Below are positions 26,104 through 35,152 of a stretch of DNA of 64,000 bases, in pieces. A model generated the notes under the pieces. That model worked only from the letters and a program-made list of their open reading frames with translations. It was not told the origin of the DNA and made no database searches. This DNA comes from DATFVJ01 sp963820395. GTDB lineage: Bacteria; Actinomycetota; Actinomycetes; Streptosporangiales; Streptosporangiaceae. A program made the translations under genes and the position numbers. Location: assembly GCA_963820395.1 (NCBI GenBank), contig CAWGAE010000002.1:1-64000 (forward strand), given 5' to 3'. How positions within the stretch are numbered: position 1 is the first letter of the stretch; each line of letters opens with the position of its first letter.

Positions 26104-27614
26104 GCGCGCTCCTCCAGCAGGTCATCGGCGGGGCATCGGTCACGCTGGACATAGCGTGCGGCGAAATCGGCCACCGACCGGAGCAACGGGGCAGGCGCAC
26201 CACTGCGCCGCAACGCGGCGTAGGCGGCTTCGAAACAGGCCCGGATGGCACCGGCGATGCATTCGTCGGCGGGGCCGTGCCGCGCCGCGTGCGACCAGGG
26301 ATCGCAATGCCCATCCCACAGCGGCTCCGCTGCCGCCAGCGCCGCGTCTCCCGCCAGGGAATCATTGAGCAGTGCCCAGACGACGGCGGTCGGCACAACC
26401 CATCCGTCTCCGGGCTGCGCGTCGATCATGCGGAGCTCGAGATGACCACGCGGGCGGATTGGCGGGAAGAGGGTCGACACGTGATAATCGAGGTCGTCCA
26501 GCGTGGGACGGCGCTCAGCATCGTGGGAGGAGCGGGCGGCCTGGCGAACGCGGTGGGGACCGGCCGCTCGGTGCGTGCCACCGGCATCACAACCGGTCTT
26601 GGCATCACGACCGTTGCTGGCGCCACGACCGTTGCTCTCGCCGCCGCAAGCACCGCTGGCCCCAGCACCGTTGCTGTCATCACCAGCGCTGCTTACATCA
26701 CTGCTGGCAGCACGAGCGCTGCTGACGCTACTGGCACCGCCGGGCAGCCTTGCGTTGACGCCCGCACCGAGTAGCCAGTTGCGGAAGGTCAGGCCCGGGG
26801 GCGCAGCCCACGAATCCGTACCGTGGCGCCTGATGCACATCAGCTCCGCATCCAAGGCGTACTCCGCCCACTGGGACCTGAGATCGGTGCTGACTCCTGG
26901 TTGGCCCGTTCCCTGCGGTGGCCTGGTGCGGCCCGGATCCAGCTTGGCCCACACGGCCTGGCGGGTGGAGCGCCAGCCGGTCGGACGGCCCTGCCGCAGC
27001 GGCGAGTTCGCGAAAGCGGCGACAAGTACGGGCCCTATCGTGTGCAGCAGGTGCCAGCGCCTACGGTAACTCTGCTGGCCTGCGCCGTCCTCCCCGGCAT
27101 CCAGGCACACCTGTACGGAGGCGGTACTGCACATCATGATCCGCCCGGCGGGACCGGACCGGTCGAAGAACTCCTCCATAGCCGCGTAACGCGGCGAGTC
27201 GAGGACTCGGAGGGGCGGGCGGAAGGGATCGAGGCCGTGACCGGAAAGGAAGAGACCCGCTGCCTGCATGGCTTCGGTCAAAGCGGCCATGTCGCGGGCC
27301 GCGTTTGCGAGGCAATCTCCGATGCTCGCGGCCGGCAACGAGCTGAGTTCGAGCTGGCCACCCGGTTCGGTGGTCAGACAGCCCTTGGCGGGCAGCGCAC
27401 CAGGCCTGTCGAGGCCGGCCAGCGCGGCCCTTACCTGTGCCGGCCTGACCGGCAGAGCAGGATCGCGCGCGTCACAGACCAGCCATTCCAGCTCGACGCC
27501 CACTCGCTCGGGTGGTCCCGTCTTGAAGCAGATGCCGTGAAGGTGCGCTATAGCATCCTGCTCGGTGAGCGGTACCGCCTCTGGCCGCAAGCCATCGTCA
27601 CGGGCACGGATCAT
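26100..27614 (-). CDS. egtA: Glutamate-cysteine ligase, ergothioneine type
   Basis: EgtA makes gamma-glutamylcysteine for EgtB. The 504-residue protein matches the GCS2-type ligases of actinomycete egt clusters: VGVELEWLVCD, EPGGQLELSS, FANSPLRQG and HLELRMIDAQPG are visible. I chose the ATG at 27614 because GGAGGG lies eight bases upstream; the open frame extends to 28394 without homology. Residues about 290-368 form a low-complexity Ser/Gly/Ala/Asn insertion between the NWLLGAG segment and TLDDLDYHVSTLFPP, not expected in the family. It probably forms a flexible loop. First gene of egtABCD; no egtE lyase gene follows. Confidence 0.92.
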   Translation of the reverse strand: MIRARDDGLRPEAVPLTEQDAIAHLHGICFKTGPPERVGVELEWLVCDARDPALPVRPAQVRAALAGLDRPGALPAKGCLTTEPGGQLELSSLPAASIGDCLANAARDMAALTEAMQAAGLFLSGHGLDPFRPPLRVLDSPRYAAMEEFFDRSGPAGRIMMCSTASVQVCLDAGEDGAGQQSYRRRWHLLHTIGPVLVAAFANSPLRQGRPTGWRSTRQAVWAKLDPGRTRPPQGTGQPGVSTDLRSQWAEYALDAELMCIRRHGTDSWAAPPGLTFRNWLLGAGVNARLPGGASSVSSARAASSDVSSAGDDSNGAGASGACGGESNGRGASNGRDAKTGCDAGGTHRAAGPHRVRQAARSSHDAERRPTLDDLDYHVSTLFPPIRPRGHLELRMIDAQPGDGWVVPTAVVWALLNDSLAGDAALAAAEPLWDGHCDPWSHAARHGPADECIAGAIRACFEAAYAALRRSGAPAPLLRSVADFAARYVQRDRCPADDLLEERA

Positions 27615-27737
27615 CGGGCGGCCCTCCTTCGTCGCTCTTGCTAGCCGATCACGCGTGAGATCCGGCTCGGGGCAAGCCACGCCTCCACTCTCTTTCCACC
27701 CTGCCACATGCAATGCGATGCCCCGGCCCGGGGATCC

Positions 27738-28127
27738 ATGGCTGCACCTGCGCTGCCCTCGGGACAGCAGCGGGTGAACGATCTTTTCCGCCGCGCGCAG
27801 CGCAGGCGGATCACCCGGGCCGTGATCGCCACAGTCGCGCAGCAGGACGACTACATGAAACGCGTCCGTGCGGGCGGCGGCGCCCGTGACCAGCTGCGCG
27901 CCGAGGGAATCGTGATCTTCGGTGGCTACGGAAGCCACCGGGAAACCGCTGCCGCGCTCGGCCTTCCACCGCCAGACCCCGGCGAGTTCGTCAGCGCCCG
28001 GCTGGCGCGGCGCGCCGACCGCGGCGACGGAAGCGGGCGGCCGTGGGTGCGGCTCCGCGACGGCGAGTGGATGGCCGCCGGGCCGGCGGACCCCGTCGAG
28101 CCAGCCCCGCCGCTCCCTGACGTCTGA
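27738..28127 (+). CDS. Hypothetical protein upstream of decayed methyltransferase
   Basis: The frame encodes about 129 residues with a basic helical N-terminus (RVNDLFRRAQRRRITRAVI) and a centre that reads GIVIFGGYGSHRETAAALGL. Codon use is typical of a real gene. An upstream ATG at 27708 is also possible. It ends 155 bp before the cytosine methyltransferase remnant and is on the same strand, so it may have belonged to that modification unit. I recognise no domain, and no function is proposed. Confidence 0.5.
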   Translation: MAAPALPSGQQRVNDLFRRAQRRRITRAVIATVAQQDDYMKRVRAGGGARDQLRAEGIVIFGGYGSHRETAAALGLPPPDPGEFVSARLARRADRGDGSGRPWVRLRDGEWMAAGPADPVEPAPPLPDV

Positions 28128-28281
28128 ATGTTGCCGCTGCCGGTACGGTTCCCTGCTGAGACCAGCGACACGATCATGCCGTTTGCGGCGCCGTCCGACG
28201 GCTTCCGGTCGCGGCACGGGAGGACGGCGGGCGGGTCCGCCGGTGCTTCGCGGCCGAACACAGCCGCCGAAGGGAGGCCGG

Positions 28282-29103
28282 GTGCTCGAAGCGGTCGAGA
28301 TCTGCGCTGGCGCGGGCGGCCAGGCCCTCGGCCTGGAGCAGGCGGGCTTCGAGCACGCGCTCGCCGTCGAACTTGACGGCCACGCGTGCAACACGCTGCG
28401 GGCGAACCGGCCAGCGTGGAAGGTCGCCGTAGGTGACGTGGCCGACGCGGCGGTGTGGCAGCCGGCCAGCTACGAGGGCGTGGCGCTGCTCGCCAGGGGC
28501 GTTCCGTGCCCGCCATTCACGGTAGCGGGCAAGCAACTCGGGGCGGCGGAGAGCGCGACCGGTTCGCCTGGGCGGTGGAACTGTGTGGCACGGTCCTGCC
28601 CCGTGCGCTCCTGTTGGAGAACGTGCGAGGGCTGAGTACCGGCCGTTTCGCCGCCTACCGGCAGCACGTGCTCAAACGGCTGCGGCAACTCGGCTACATC
28701 GCGCAATGGCGGCTGCTGGGCAGATCGGCAACGCGTTCCCGCCGCCGGTCGCCCGCTCCGTCGGCGCGTCGATCCGACAGGCACTCAATCATGACGGCGA
28801 GCCGCGCCCGTTGGTCGAGGACACCGAGCCCGTGCACGATCCGGTGTTCTGGCGTTGCGGGCCAACGGCGGCTTCCTTTCGGCGGAGCAGATCGCCGACG
28901 CGGTATCGCTGGACCGCGGTGAGTACCTGGATCCGCCTGCTGTCGAGCGCCACTTCAGCCATCTCAGCCGCGACTTCGAGGTCGAGATCGCCGGGCGCGG
29001 GCATTGCCCCGCGTACCGGCTGGGCACATTCCGCGCGTTCCTCGGGCAGCAGGGTCACTCCCGGCATGGGCAGTTCCTCAAGCACCGCGCCCGGATCAGC
29101 TAG
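28282..29103 (+). pseudogene. DNA cytosine-5 methyltransferase, frameshifted and deleted
   Basis: The 5' part, from a GTG with GGGAGG upstream, encodes motif I (ICAGAGGQALGL) and motif IV with the catalytic Cys (GVPCPPFT). The frame then shifts near 28545 to one containing LLLENVRGL (motif VI) and KRLRQLGYIAQWRLL. A second junction near 28725 joins directly to QIGNAFPPPVARSVG (motif X), so the target-recognition region (about 100 residues) is missing. A third shift precedes a C-terminal segment with FLSAEQIADAV and EVEIAGRG. The gene is clearly dead. It was probably part of a restriction-modification or orphan modification locus. Confidence 0.85.
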
Positions 29104-29148
29104 CGGTTCCTGAAGAACTCCGCCCCGATCAGGCAGTGACCACCGGCC

Positions 29149-29551
29149 TCAGCTCAGTGACCAGCGGAAGGAGTGCTGTCGGGCCACCCTGTCCCAGCCG
29201 GGCACACGATCATGGCTTACTCTTCGGGCACAGATAGACCCGTGCCGAGCAGGTAAATGGATCATGAGAAGCTCCGCGCTCGAACACGTTCTGACGGGAA
29301 GCGGCGCCACGGCAGGCGTTAGGGGCGGCAGACGTAATGGCTTATCCAATTCTTCCCCGCCGCTGGCGAGCGCCCGCGCGATCACGGTGCGCAGGATGTC
29401 GTTCGTACCTTCGCCGATGGCCATCAGCGGCGCGCTCCGGGTATTCGCCTGACGCCTCCTTCGCCCGGGCGACGGGCCGGATCTCGTCGTCGGCGAAGGC
29501 CCGCACCGTGTCACGGAAAAGCCGCTGCCCGGCGGATAGCTCAACGTCCAT
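29149..29551 (-). pseudogene. Acyl-CoA dehydrogenase gene with large internal deletion
   Basis: The ATG at 29551 opens MDVELSAGQRLFRDTVRAFA and EIRPVARAKEASGEYP, the N-terminal helix pair of an acyl-CoA dehydrogenase. About 40 codons in, the DNA jumps and shifts frame. It then reads APLMAIGEGTNDILRTVIAR, the C-terminal motif of the family near residue 350. Roughly 300 codons, including the FAD-binding core and catalytic Glu, are gone. The reading frame then runs on into non-homologous sequence. It is a deletion remnant. Confidence 0.8.
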
Positions 29552-29611
29552 CGGGTGCTCCGATGGCGACGTCCGGTTGTAAGTGAACAGTGATTCAGCT
29601 AGATATACACC

Positions 29612-30859
29612 ATGCCGACGGTCCTGTTCGTGCTCGCCGTCGTGGCTCTTGGCGCAACGGTCAACGCCTATCGCCCGACCCGGCTGCGCTTCGGGCGAGA
29701 CCCGAGCTTCTTCTTCTCCTGGATCGTCATCGAACTGGCCGGCTGGTGGCTGGTGCTCGAGGTGGCCTCGGTCGCGGGGCTGGCCGCGGCCGGGGCACTG
29801 CGCGGCTGGGCCGGCTGGGCCGGGCTCGTGATGATCGCGGTAACCTGGGCGGCGCTCGGCGGGCTCATCGTGATGACCGGCCGGACTTCGGCGGAGCTTC
29901 GGGCCGCGGGTGCGCCACCCGGCGGCCCGGTCCGGTTCCCCCGCAGCCAGGTGCTCCTCCCGTTCCTGCTGACGCACCGGCGCGGCGCCGCGCGGCTGAA
30001 GAACATCGTGTTCGCCGAGGTGGAAGGTGAACGGCTGAGGCTCGACATTTACCTCCCAAACGGCGATGCGGATGTGGCGCACGGCACGCATACGTTCCCC
30101 CGGCCTGGCATACTTCAGCTCCACGGCGGAGATTGGAGCTTCGGTGACAAGCGCGCGGAAGGCATACCGCTACTCGGTCACCTGGCGGCGAGTGGCTGGG
30201 TCGGCATCAACGTCAACTACCGGCTGAGCCCGAAGGTCGCTTTCCCCGTTCACCTCGAGGATGTGAAGCGGGCCATCGCCTGGTACCGCGATCACGCCGC
30301 GGAGTTCGGCGCGGATCCGGATTTTCTCTGCATTACCGGCGGCTCGGCAGGTGCGCATCTGGCCGCGCTCGCCGCACTCAGCCCTAACGATGCCGAGTAC
30401 CAGCCCGGGTTCGAAGAGGTGGACACCCACCTGCGCGCCGCCGTGGTCTGGTACGGCGTCTACGACTTCACCAACCGGCTCGGCACCTGGCAGCGCCACG
30501 AGATGCTGATGCTTGAACGGGTCGTCATGCAGCGCGCACTCGCCGACCATCCCGCCGACTTCGCCAGGGCGTCGCCGCTCGACCGGCTGCGCCCGGACGC
30601 GCCGCCGTTCCTTGTCGTGCATGGGGATATCGACACCCTAGCGCCGGTGGCTGAGGCGCGGGCGTTCGTGTCTGCGCTCCGGGAGATCTCCACCCAGGCC
30701 GTGGTCTACGCCGAGCTCGCGGGCGCGCAGCACGCCTTCGACGTATTTCCCTCGCATCGCTGCGCCCGCGCGGTGGAGGCCGCAGCCGGGTTCCTCGCGG
30801 GCGTGCACGGGGCGTACCTGGCCGGCCAGCAGGCCGGCGCTCCGGCGCCACCCCAATGA
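29612..30859 (+). CDS. Membrane-anchored alpha/beta-hydrolase esterase (HSL type)
   Basis: The 415-residue protein has three N-terminal membrane helices (about residues 1-95) followed by a hormone-sensitive-lipase-type esterase domain. The oxyanion-hole motif LQLHGGDW is near 170 and the nucleophile elbow GGSAGAH near 247. The catalytic Asp region VHGDIDTLAP is near 335 and His lies in AGAQHAFDVF near 375. This order is typical of carboxylesterases acting on short acyl esters. The fused membrane anchor is seen in other actinobacterial members. Physiological substrate unknown. Confidence 0.88.
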   Translation: MPTVLFVLAVVALGATVNAYRPTRLRFGRDPSFFFSWIVIELAGWWLVLEVASVAGLAAAGALRGWAGWAGLVMIAVTWAALGGLIVMTGRTSAELRAAGAPPGGPVRFPRSQVLLPFLLTHRRGAARLKNIVFAEVEGERLRLDIYLPNGDADVAHGTHTFPRPGILQLHGGDWSFGDKRAEGIPLLGHLAASGWVGINVNYRLSPKVAFPVHLEDVKRAIAWYRDHAAEFGADPDFLCITGGSAGAHLAALAALSPNDAEYQPGFEEVDTHLRAAVVWYGVYDFTNRLGTWQRHEMLMLERVVMQRALADHPADFARASPLDRLRPDAPPFLVVHGDIDTLAPVAEARAFVSALREISTQAVVYAELAGAQHAFDVFPSHRCARAVEAAAGFLAGVHGAYLAGQQAGAPAPPQ

Positions 30860-31114
30860 TCGCATCCAGCAGCGCAGCTGGTGCCACGCAAATCCATGAT
30901 CAGTATGCGCTCCGGCTTAGCCGTGCCGTGCTCACCGAGGGTGTTGCGCTGAAACGGCGCCACAGCTCAGGCGGGCGCGGGCCTTCCCGTAAGACGACAC
31001 CCCGGAAACCTGGTTGCCCGCGGCTGACCGGCACCGGACACCTGGCCGGCGCGAGCCACGCGAACGGGGATATGTTGGATCGGCCGGAAACCTGACGGAG
31101 GTCATCAGCCACCA

Positions 31115-32128
31115 ATGAGCGGAGTGGGGCAGCTGGTCTTCTCCGGGCCGCTGTTGCTCGCGGTCCCGGTAGCAGCCGCCGCGGGCGCGGTCTCGTTTCT
31201 GTCGCCGTGCTGCCTGCCGCTCGTGCCCGGATACGTTTCGTACATCACCGGCATGTCAGGAGCGGACCTGCAGCAGCGCGCGGCTCGCAGCCGCACTGGG
31301 ACGCTCGTGGCGGTCGGGGCTGCTGGCGCGGCCGATGATGCCGAGCTGGCAGATCCGGCTGGGTCGGCCAGGCCGTCGCGTCCGGCTGGGCGGGCCAGGC
31401 CGTCGCATCCGGCTGGGCCGGCCAGGCCGTCGGATCCGGCGGGACCGGCCAGTTCGGCCCATCCGGCGGGGCCGGCCAGGTCGGCAGAGCCGCCGTCCGC
31501 TGGGCAGTCAGGTGGCGCGCCGTCAGCCGGAGCAGTGACAGGCCGCGGGCGGACGCTCGCCGGAGCGGCGCTGTTCGTGCTCGGATTCGCCACGCTGTTC
31601 GCGACCTACGGCGCGCTTTTCGGCGGGCTTGGCGCCACGCTAGGCGCGCACCAGCGCGCCCTCACCCAGGTGCTCGGCGCCGTCACGATTGTGCTCGGCC
31701 TGCTATTCATGGGCGTGTTCGAGCGCTTCTGGCCGGCCAGCCGCAGCGTGCGGCCCAATTTCCGGCCGCGCGCGGGCCTGGCAGGTGCGCCGCTGCTCGG
31801 CGTGATGTTCGGGCTCGGCTGGACACCATGCATCGGGCCGACCCTGACCGCGGTGATGACCATGTCGGTGACCACGGGAACCGCCACCAAGGGCGCGTTC
31901 CTCGCCTTCGTCTACGCCCTGGGCCTCGGCATCCCGTTCCTGATCGCCGCCTTCGGCGTACAGCGTGGCCTGCGCGCGTTCGGCTTTGCCCGGCGCCACG
32001 CCCGGCTCATCATGCAGGTGGGCGGCGCCATGCTCGTCCTCGTCGGGGCGGCGCAGGTGACTGGTGTCTGGACGGACGCGATCGGCTCACTGCAGCACTG
32101 GATCGCCGGCTACTCAGCGCCGCTGTAA
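31115..32128 (+). CDS. ccdA: CcdA/DsbD-type cytochrome c biogenesis membrane protein
   Basis: The protein, 337 residues, is a CcdA-type thiol-disulfide carrier that moves reducing equivalents across the membrane. Two redox regions are visible: FLSPCCLPLVPGY in the first helix and LGWTPCIGPTLTAV in the fourth, each with the conserved proline-flanked Cys. About six membrane segments are present. Between helices one and two lies an unusual loop of about 85 residues of Pro/Ala/Arg/Ser repeats (RPSRPAGRARPSHPAG and similar), absent from typical CcdA proteins. No ResB, ResC or thioredoxin gene follows, unlike the usual actinomycete ccs cluster. Confidence 0.87.
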   Translation: MSGVGQLVFSGPLLLAVPVAAAAGAVSFLSPCCLPLVPGYVSYITGMSGADLQQRAARSRTGTLVAVGAAGAADDAELADPAGSARPSRPAGRARPSHPAGPARPSDPAGPASSAHPAGPARSAEPPSAGQSGGAPSAGAVTGRGRTLAGAALFVLGFATLFATYGALFGGLGATLGAHQRALTQVLGAVTIVLGLLFMGVFERFWPASRSVRPNFRPRAGLAGAPLLGVMFGLGWTPCIGPTLTAVMTMSVTTGTATKGAFLAFVYALGLGIPFLIAAFGVQRGLRAFGFARRHARLIMQVGGAMLVLVGAAQVTGVWTDAIGSLQHWIAGYSAPL

Positions 32129-33241
32129 TGAGCGATCCGTGGTGGCGGAGCGCTGCGATCTACCAGGTCTACATCCGGAGCTTCGCCGACTCCGGCGGTG
32201 ACGGCGTTGTTGACATCGCTGGCATGCGCGCCCGCCACGGCTATCTGCGGGACATCGGCGTCGACGCTGTGTGGATCAACCCCTGGTATGTCTCCCCCAT
32301 GGTGGACGGCGGGTACGACGTCGCCGACTACCGTGACATCGACCCGGTCTTCGGCACGCTCGCCGACGCCGAGGACTAAATCAGGGAAGCGCACGGCCAT
32401 CGGCTTCGCGTGATCGTCGATATGGTCCCGAACCACTGCTCGAGCAGTCACCCGTGATTTCGTGCCGCGCTCGCGGCCGGTCCGGGCTCCGCCGAGCGGG
32501 CGCGCTTCATCTTCCGCCCCGGCAAGGGCACGAACGGCGAACTGCCGCCGAACGACTGGGTGTCCGGCTTCGGCGGTCCGGCCTGGACCCAGGTGACCGA
32601 GGTGGACTCCAGGCCGGGCGAACGGTACCTACGCGTGTTCGCTGCCGATCAGCCCGACTTCAACTGGGAGAACCCCGAGGTGCGGGCGGAGTTCCACGAC
32701 ATCCTGCGGTTCTGGCTCGACCGGGACGTCGATGGCTTCCGTATCGACGCCGCAGACACGCTGGTAAAGGATCCGGCCCTGCCCGACATGGCGGCCGTGC
32801 CTGCTGGTGCGCCAAGCCCGCAGCGCGGGCAGGCGGCCTCCCACGAGGTCTTTCGGGGCTGGCGCGCCGTTCGGGTTCAGCCCTGATGGTGCGGCGGAGC
32901 CGGGGCTGCCGCAGCCCGCAGCCTGGCGCGACCTCACGGTGGCGGCGCAGGACCCGGACCCGGCCTCGACCCTCAGCCTGTACCGTGACGCGCTGCGCAT
33001 CCGGGCCGAAGCTAGGCTCGGCAGCGGGCCGCTGACATGGCTCGAAACAGAGCCCGGCGCGCTCGCCTTCAGTCGGCCTGGCGGACTGGCGTGCGCGGTC
33101 AACCTCTCCGGCCATCCCGAGAAGTTGACCACGCTGCCGCGTCACAGCGAGGTACTCCTTGCCAGCGCCCCGCTCGACGGCAGTCCGGACGACGGTCGGC
33201 TGCTACCACCTGACACCGCCGTATGGCTCTGCACCGTGTGA
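32128..33241 (+). pseudogene. GH13 alpha-glucosidase, multiple inactivating lesions
   Basis: The ATG overlaps the ccdA stop. The protein opens WWRSAAIYQVYIRSFADS and VDAVWINPWYVSPMVDGGYD, typical of GH13 oligo-glucosidases. Two in-frame stops follow: TAA at 32377-32379 and TGA at 32455-32457 (a Trp codon in the expected HPWF). The frame continues to the catalytic-Asp strand DVDGFRIDAADTLVKDP. Most of the central barrel is then deleted around 32800-32860. After a frame change the C-terminal domain resumes with GAPFGFSPDG and ends at 33241. It cannot be functional. Confidence 0.88.
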
Positions 33242-33251
33242 TCACCGGGTG

Positions 33252-34514
33252 TCAGTTTGTACCGTGGAGAACCACACCCGCGCGCGCCGAGGGGCGGGTG
33301 AACCCAATCGCCCCCCTGCCGGAGTAGCTCACGATGTGGATCGGCACGCCAGCCTCCTCGGCCTCGATCATCATGCCCTTACCCAGCACCATGGCAACGT
33401 GGCCAGGCGAGGTCGGCGTGCCATCCGACCCGGCGAAGAACACCAGGTCCCCTGGCTCCTCATGACCCGGTTGAATCCGCGGGCCCCACGTCCACTGCTG
33501 CTCCGACGTCCGGGGGATCGTGATCCCGGCCGCGCGGTAGGCCATCATCACCAGGCCAGAGCAGTCGAAGCTATCCGGCCCGGTGCCACCCCACACATAC
33601 GGCTTGCCGAGCTGCTGCTGCGCGTACGAGATCGCGGCCGAGACCACCTCGTTCGGTGCATGGGCCGTGGTGGTGTCCGTGCATGACGCGCCGTTGTCCA
33701 TGTTCGCCGCGGTCACGGTGAAGCCGCCCTGGGTGTACGTGTTCGCCCAAGACAGCACGTCCTGCACATACGACTGGAGGTGGTTGTAGGCGAAGATCGC
33801 ACCTGGCAGGTCACCCGGAGCACCGTGCGCGACCAGGTACTTCGCGGCACCGTGGATCGCGTCAGCCGGATCGTACACGTTGTCGATGCCATCGCCGTCG
33901 CCATCGGTCGCGTACCCGCCGAAACTCTGGTTGGCCGAGTGAATCGCCGGGCCACCCCACTCGTCTCCAGCCGCGCCACCGATGCCGATCTGCATCGGGC
34001 CCGCGGCGCCGAATCCGTTCTGGTCGCTGCGCACGCCCGGCATGTTCGCCCGGCCTTGGTTGGACTCGACCTCGCCGATGCCCGCGAGCACCTCCCAAGG
34101 GATCCCGTACTCCCTCCCCACCTTCTGGTATGTCGCGAGGTAGTTTTCGGGAATCGAGTCCTTCGCCTGCGTGCTCGCGGGCAGCTGGCTCGTCTGCTGC
34201 ATGCAGGATTGCGGGCCGAACCCGGGCAGCCCGAACAATCCTCCTGACATCGCGATCGGGATCACGGTCAGGCCCACCCCGAGCGCGACCACGCCGAAAC
34301 CGGCAAGCAGCAGGAAAACCGGGCCCCGGCCGCCCGAACCGCCGGCCGAGCCACCTTTGCCGACCCTGCTTGACCCGACATGCGAACCGTCAAGGCTGGA
34401 CGAGCCGACCCGGACAAACGAACTGCCCCGCCCGGTCGACCCGCCCGCCTCGGGGGAGTCACGGCCGACCTCTCGGACGACCGAGCCGAGATCGCGCCCC
34501 ATCGTTCTGCTCAC
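33252..34514 (-). CDS. Transglycosylase-NlpC/P60 peptidoglycan hydrolase of T4SS-like locus
   Basis: The protein, 420 residues, has a Gly/Ser-rich cytoplasmic tail and one membrane helix (about 65-90). A transglycosylase domain follows (about 120-265, with GIGEVESNQG holding the catalytic Glu and AGPMQIG). It also carries a Ca2+-binding-like DGDGDGIDNVYDPAD loop. The last domain is NlpC/P60 (about 285-420), with the catalytic Cys in DSFDCSGLVMMAYR and His in SPGHVAMVLG. In Gram-positive conjugation systems a bifunctional VirB1-like hydrolase of this design opens the wall for the channel. It is the last gene of the minus-strand T4SS-like block, 3 bp after the preceding gene. Confidence 0.9.
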   Translation of the reverse strand: MSRTMGRDLGSVVREVGRDSPEAGGSTGRGSSFVRVGSSSLDGSHVGSSRVGKGGSAGGSGGRGPVFLLLAGFGVVALGVGLTVIPIAMSGGLFGLPGFGPQSCMQQTSQLPASTQAKDSIPENYLATYQKVGREYGIPWEVLAGIGEVESNQGRANMPGVRSDQNGFGAAGPMQIGIGGAAGDEWGGPAIHSANQSFGGYATDGDGDGIDNVYDPADAIHGAAKYLVAHGAPGDLPGAIFAYNHLQSYVQDVLSWANTYTQGGFTVTAANMDNGASCTDTTTAHAPNEVVSAAISYAQQQLGKPYVWGGTGPDSFDCSGLVMMAYRAAGITIPRTSEQQWTWGPRIQPGHEEPGDLVFFAGSDGTPTSPGHVAMVLGKGMMIEAEEAGVPIHIVSYSGRGAIGFTRPSARAGVVLHGTN

Positions 34515-34517
34515 CGG

Positions 34518-35144
34518 CTACTGGTTGCCCGCCGACGCCGGCTGGATCTGACTCACTTGCCATTTGCCGCCCATGTTGACCACCGTGACCGCGTACTGGC
34601 CGGTCGAGGAACTGGTCCCGCTCACCTGCTGGATGTGCTGGCTGATCGTCACTATGAAGGTGAGGCTGGACGTACCGAAGGACCGCAAGGAGTTGATCAC
34701 CGCGGTCGCGGTGGAGATCTGTTTGTCCTCGGTCCGCTGCTTCGCCACCCCGTAGGTGTTGTAGTCCCCCTCAAGCACCTGCAGGAACTGCCCGGTTACC
34801 AGATTGGACATCCGGTTCGCATAGGAGGCGCCGTTCTCGGTGTAGCTGAAGGTGTCGTAGTACCCCGCCGCCTGCGCGGTGGCGGTGGCCGCGCTGGCCA
34901 GGTCATGCCGCGAGAACGGCAGCCACTGGTAGATGTTCACCGCCGAGCTGGCCGCCGGCGCCGGCGTCGCGAGCGGCCGCGGCGCGGGCGTGGCGGCGTC
35001 CGGGGCAGCGGGCGTCACCGATGCGCTCGTGGCACGCGGCGCGGCCGTAGTGTCCGGCAGGACCAGGTAGACGCCCAGGCCGACGAGAATCACGACGATC
35101 ACAGCGAACGCCAGTTTCTGCTGACGCGGGTTCAGCTCCATCAC
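34518..35144 (-). CDS. Membrane-anchored VirB8/TcpC-like protein
   Basis: The 208-residue protein starts with a short cytoplasmic segment and one membrane helix (LAFAVIVVILVGLGVYLVL). A Thr/Ala/Pro-rich stalk follows (about 32-65). The C-terminal domain of about 140 residues ends QYAVTVVNMGGKWQVSQIQP, which resembles an NTF2-like fold such as that of VirB8 and TcpC. It lies 8 bp after the VirB6-like gene and 3 bp before the hydrolase gene. I infer a scaffold role in the envelope. Sequence alone does not prove the fold. Confidence 0.65.
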   Translation of the reverse strand: MMELNPRQQKLAFAVIVVILVGLGVYLVLPDTTAAPRATSASVTPAAPDAATPAPRPLATPAPAASSAVNIYQWLPFSRHDLASAATATAQAAGYYDTFSYTENGASYANRMSNLVTGQFLQVLEGDYNTYGVAKQRTEDKQISTATAVINSLRSFGTSSLTFIVTISQHIQQVSGTSSSTGQYAVTVVNMGGKWQVSQIQPASAGNQ

Positions 35145-35152
35145 GGCTCCCG

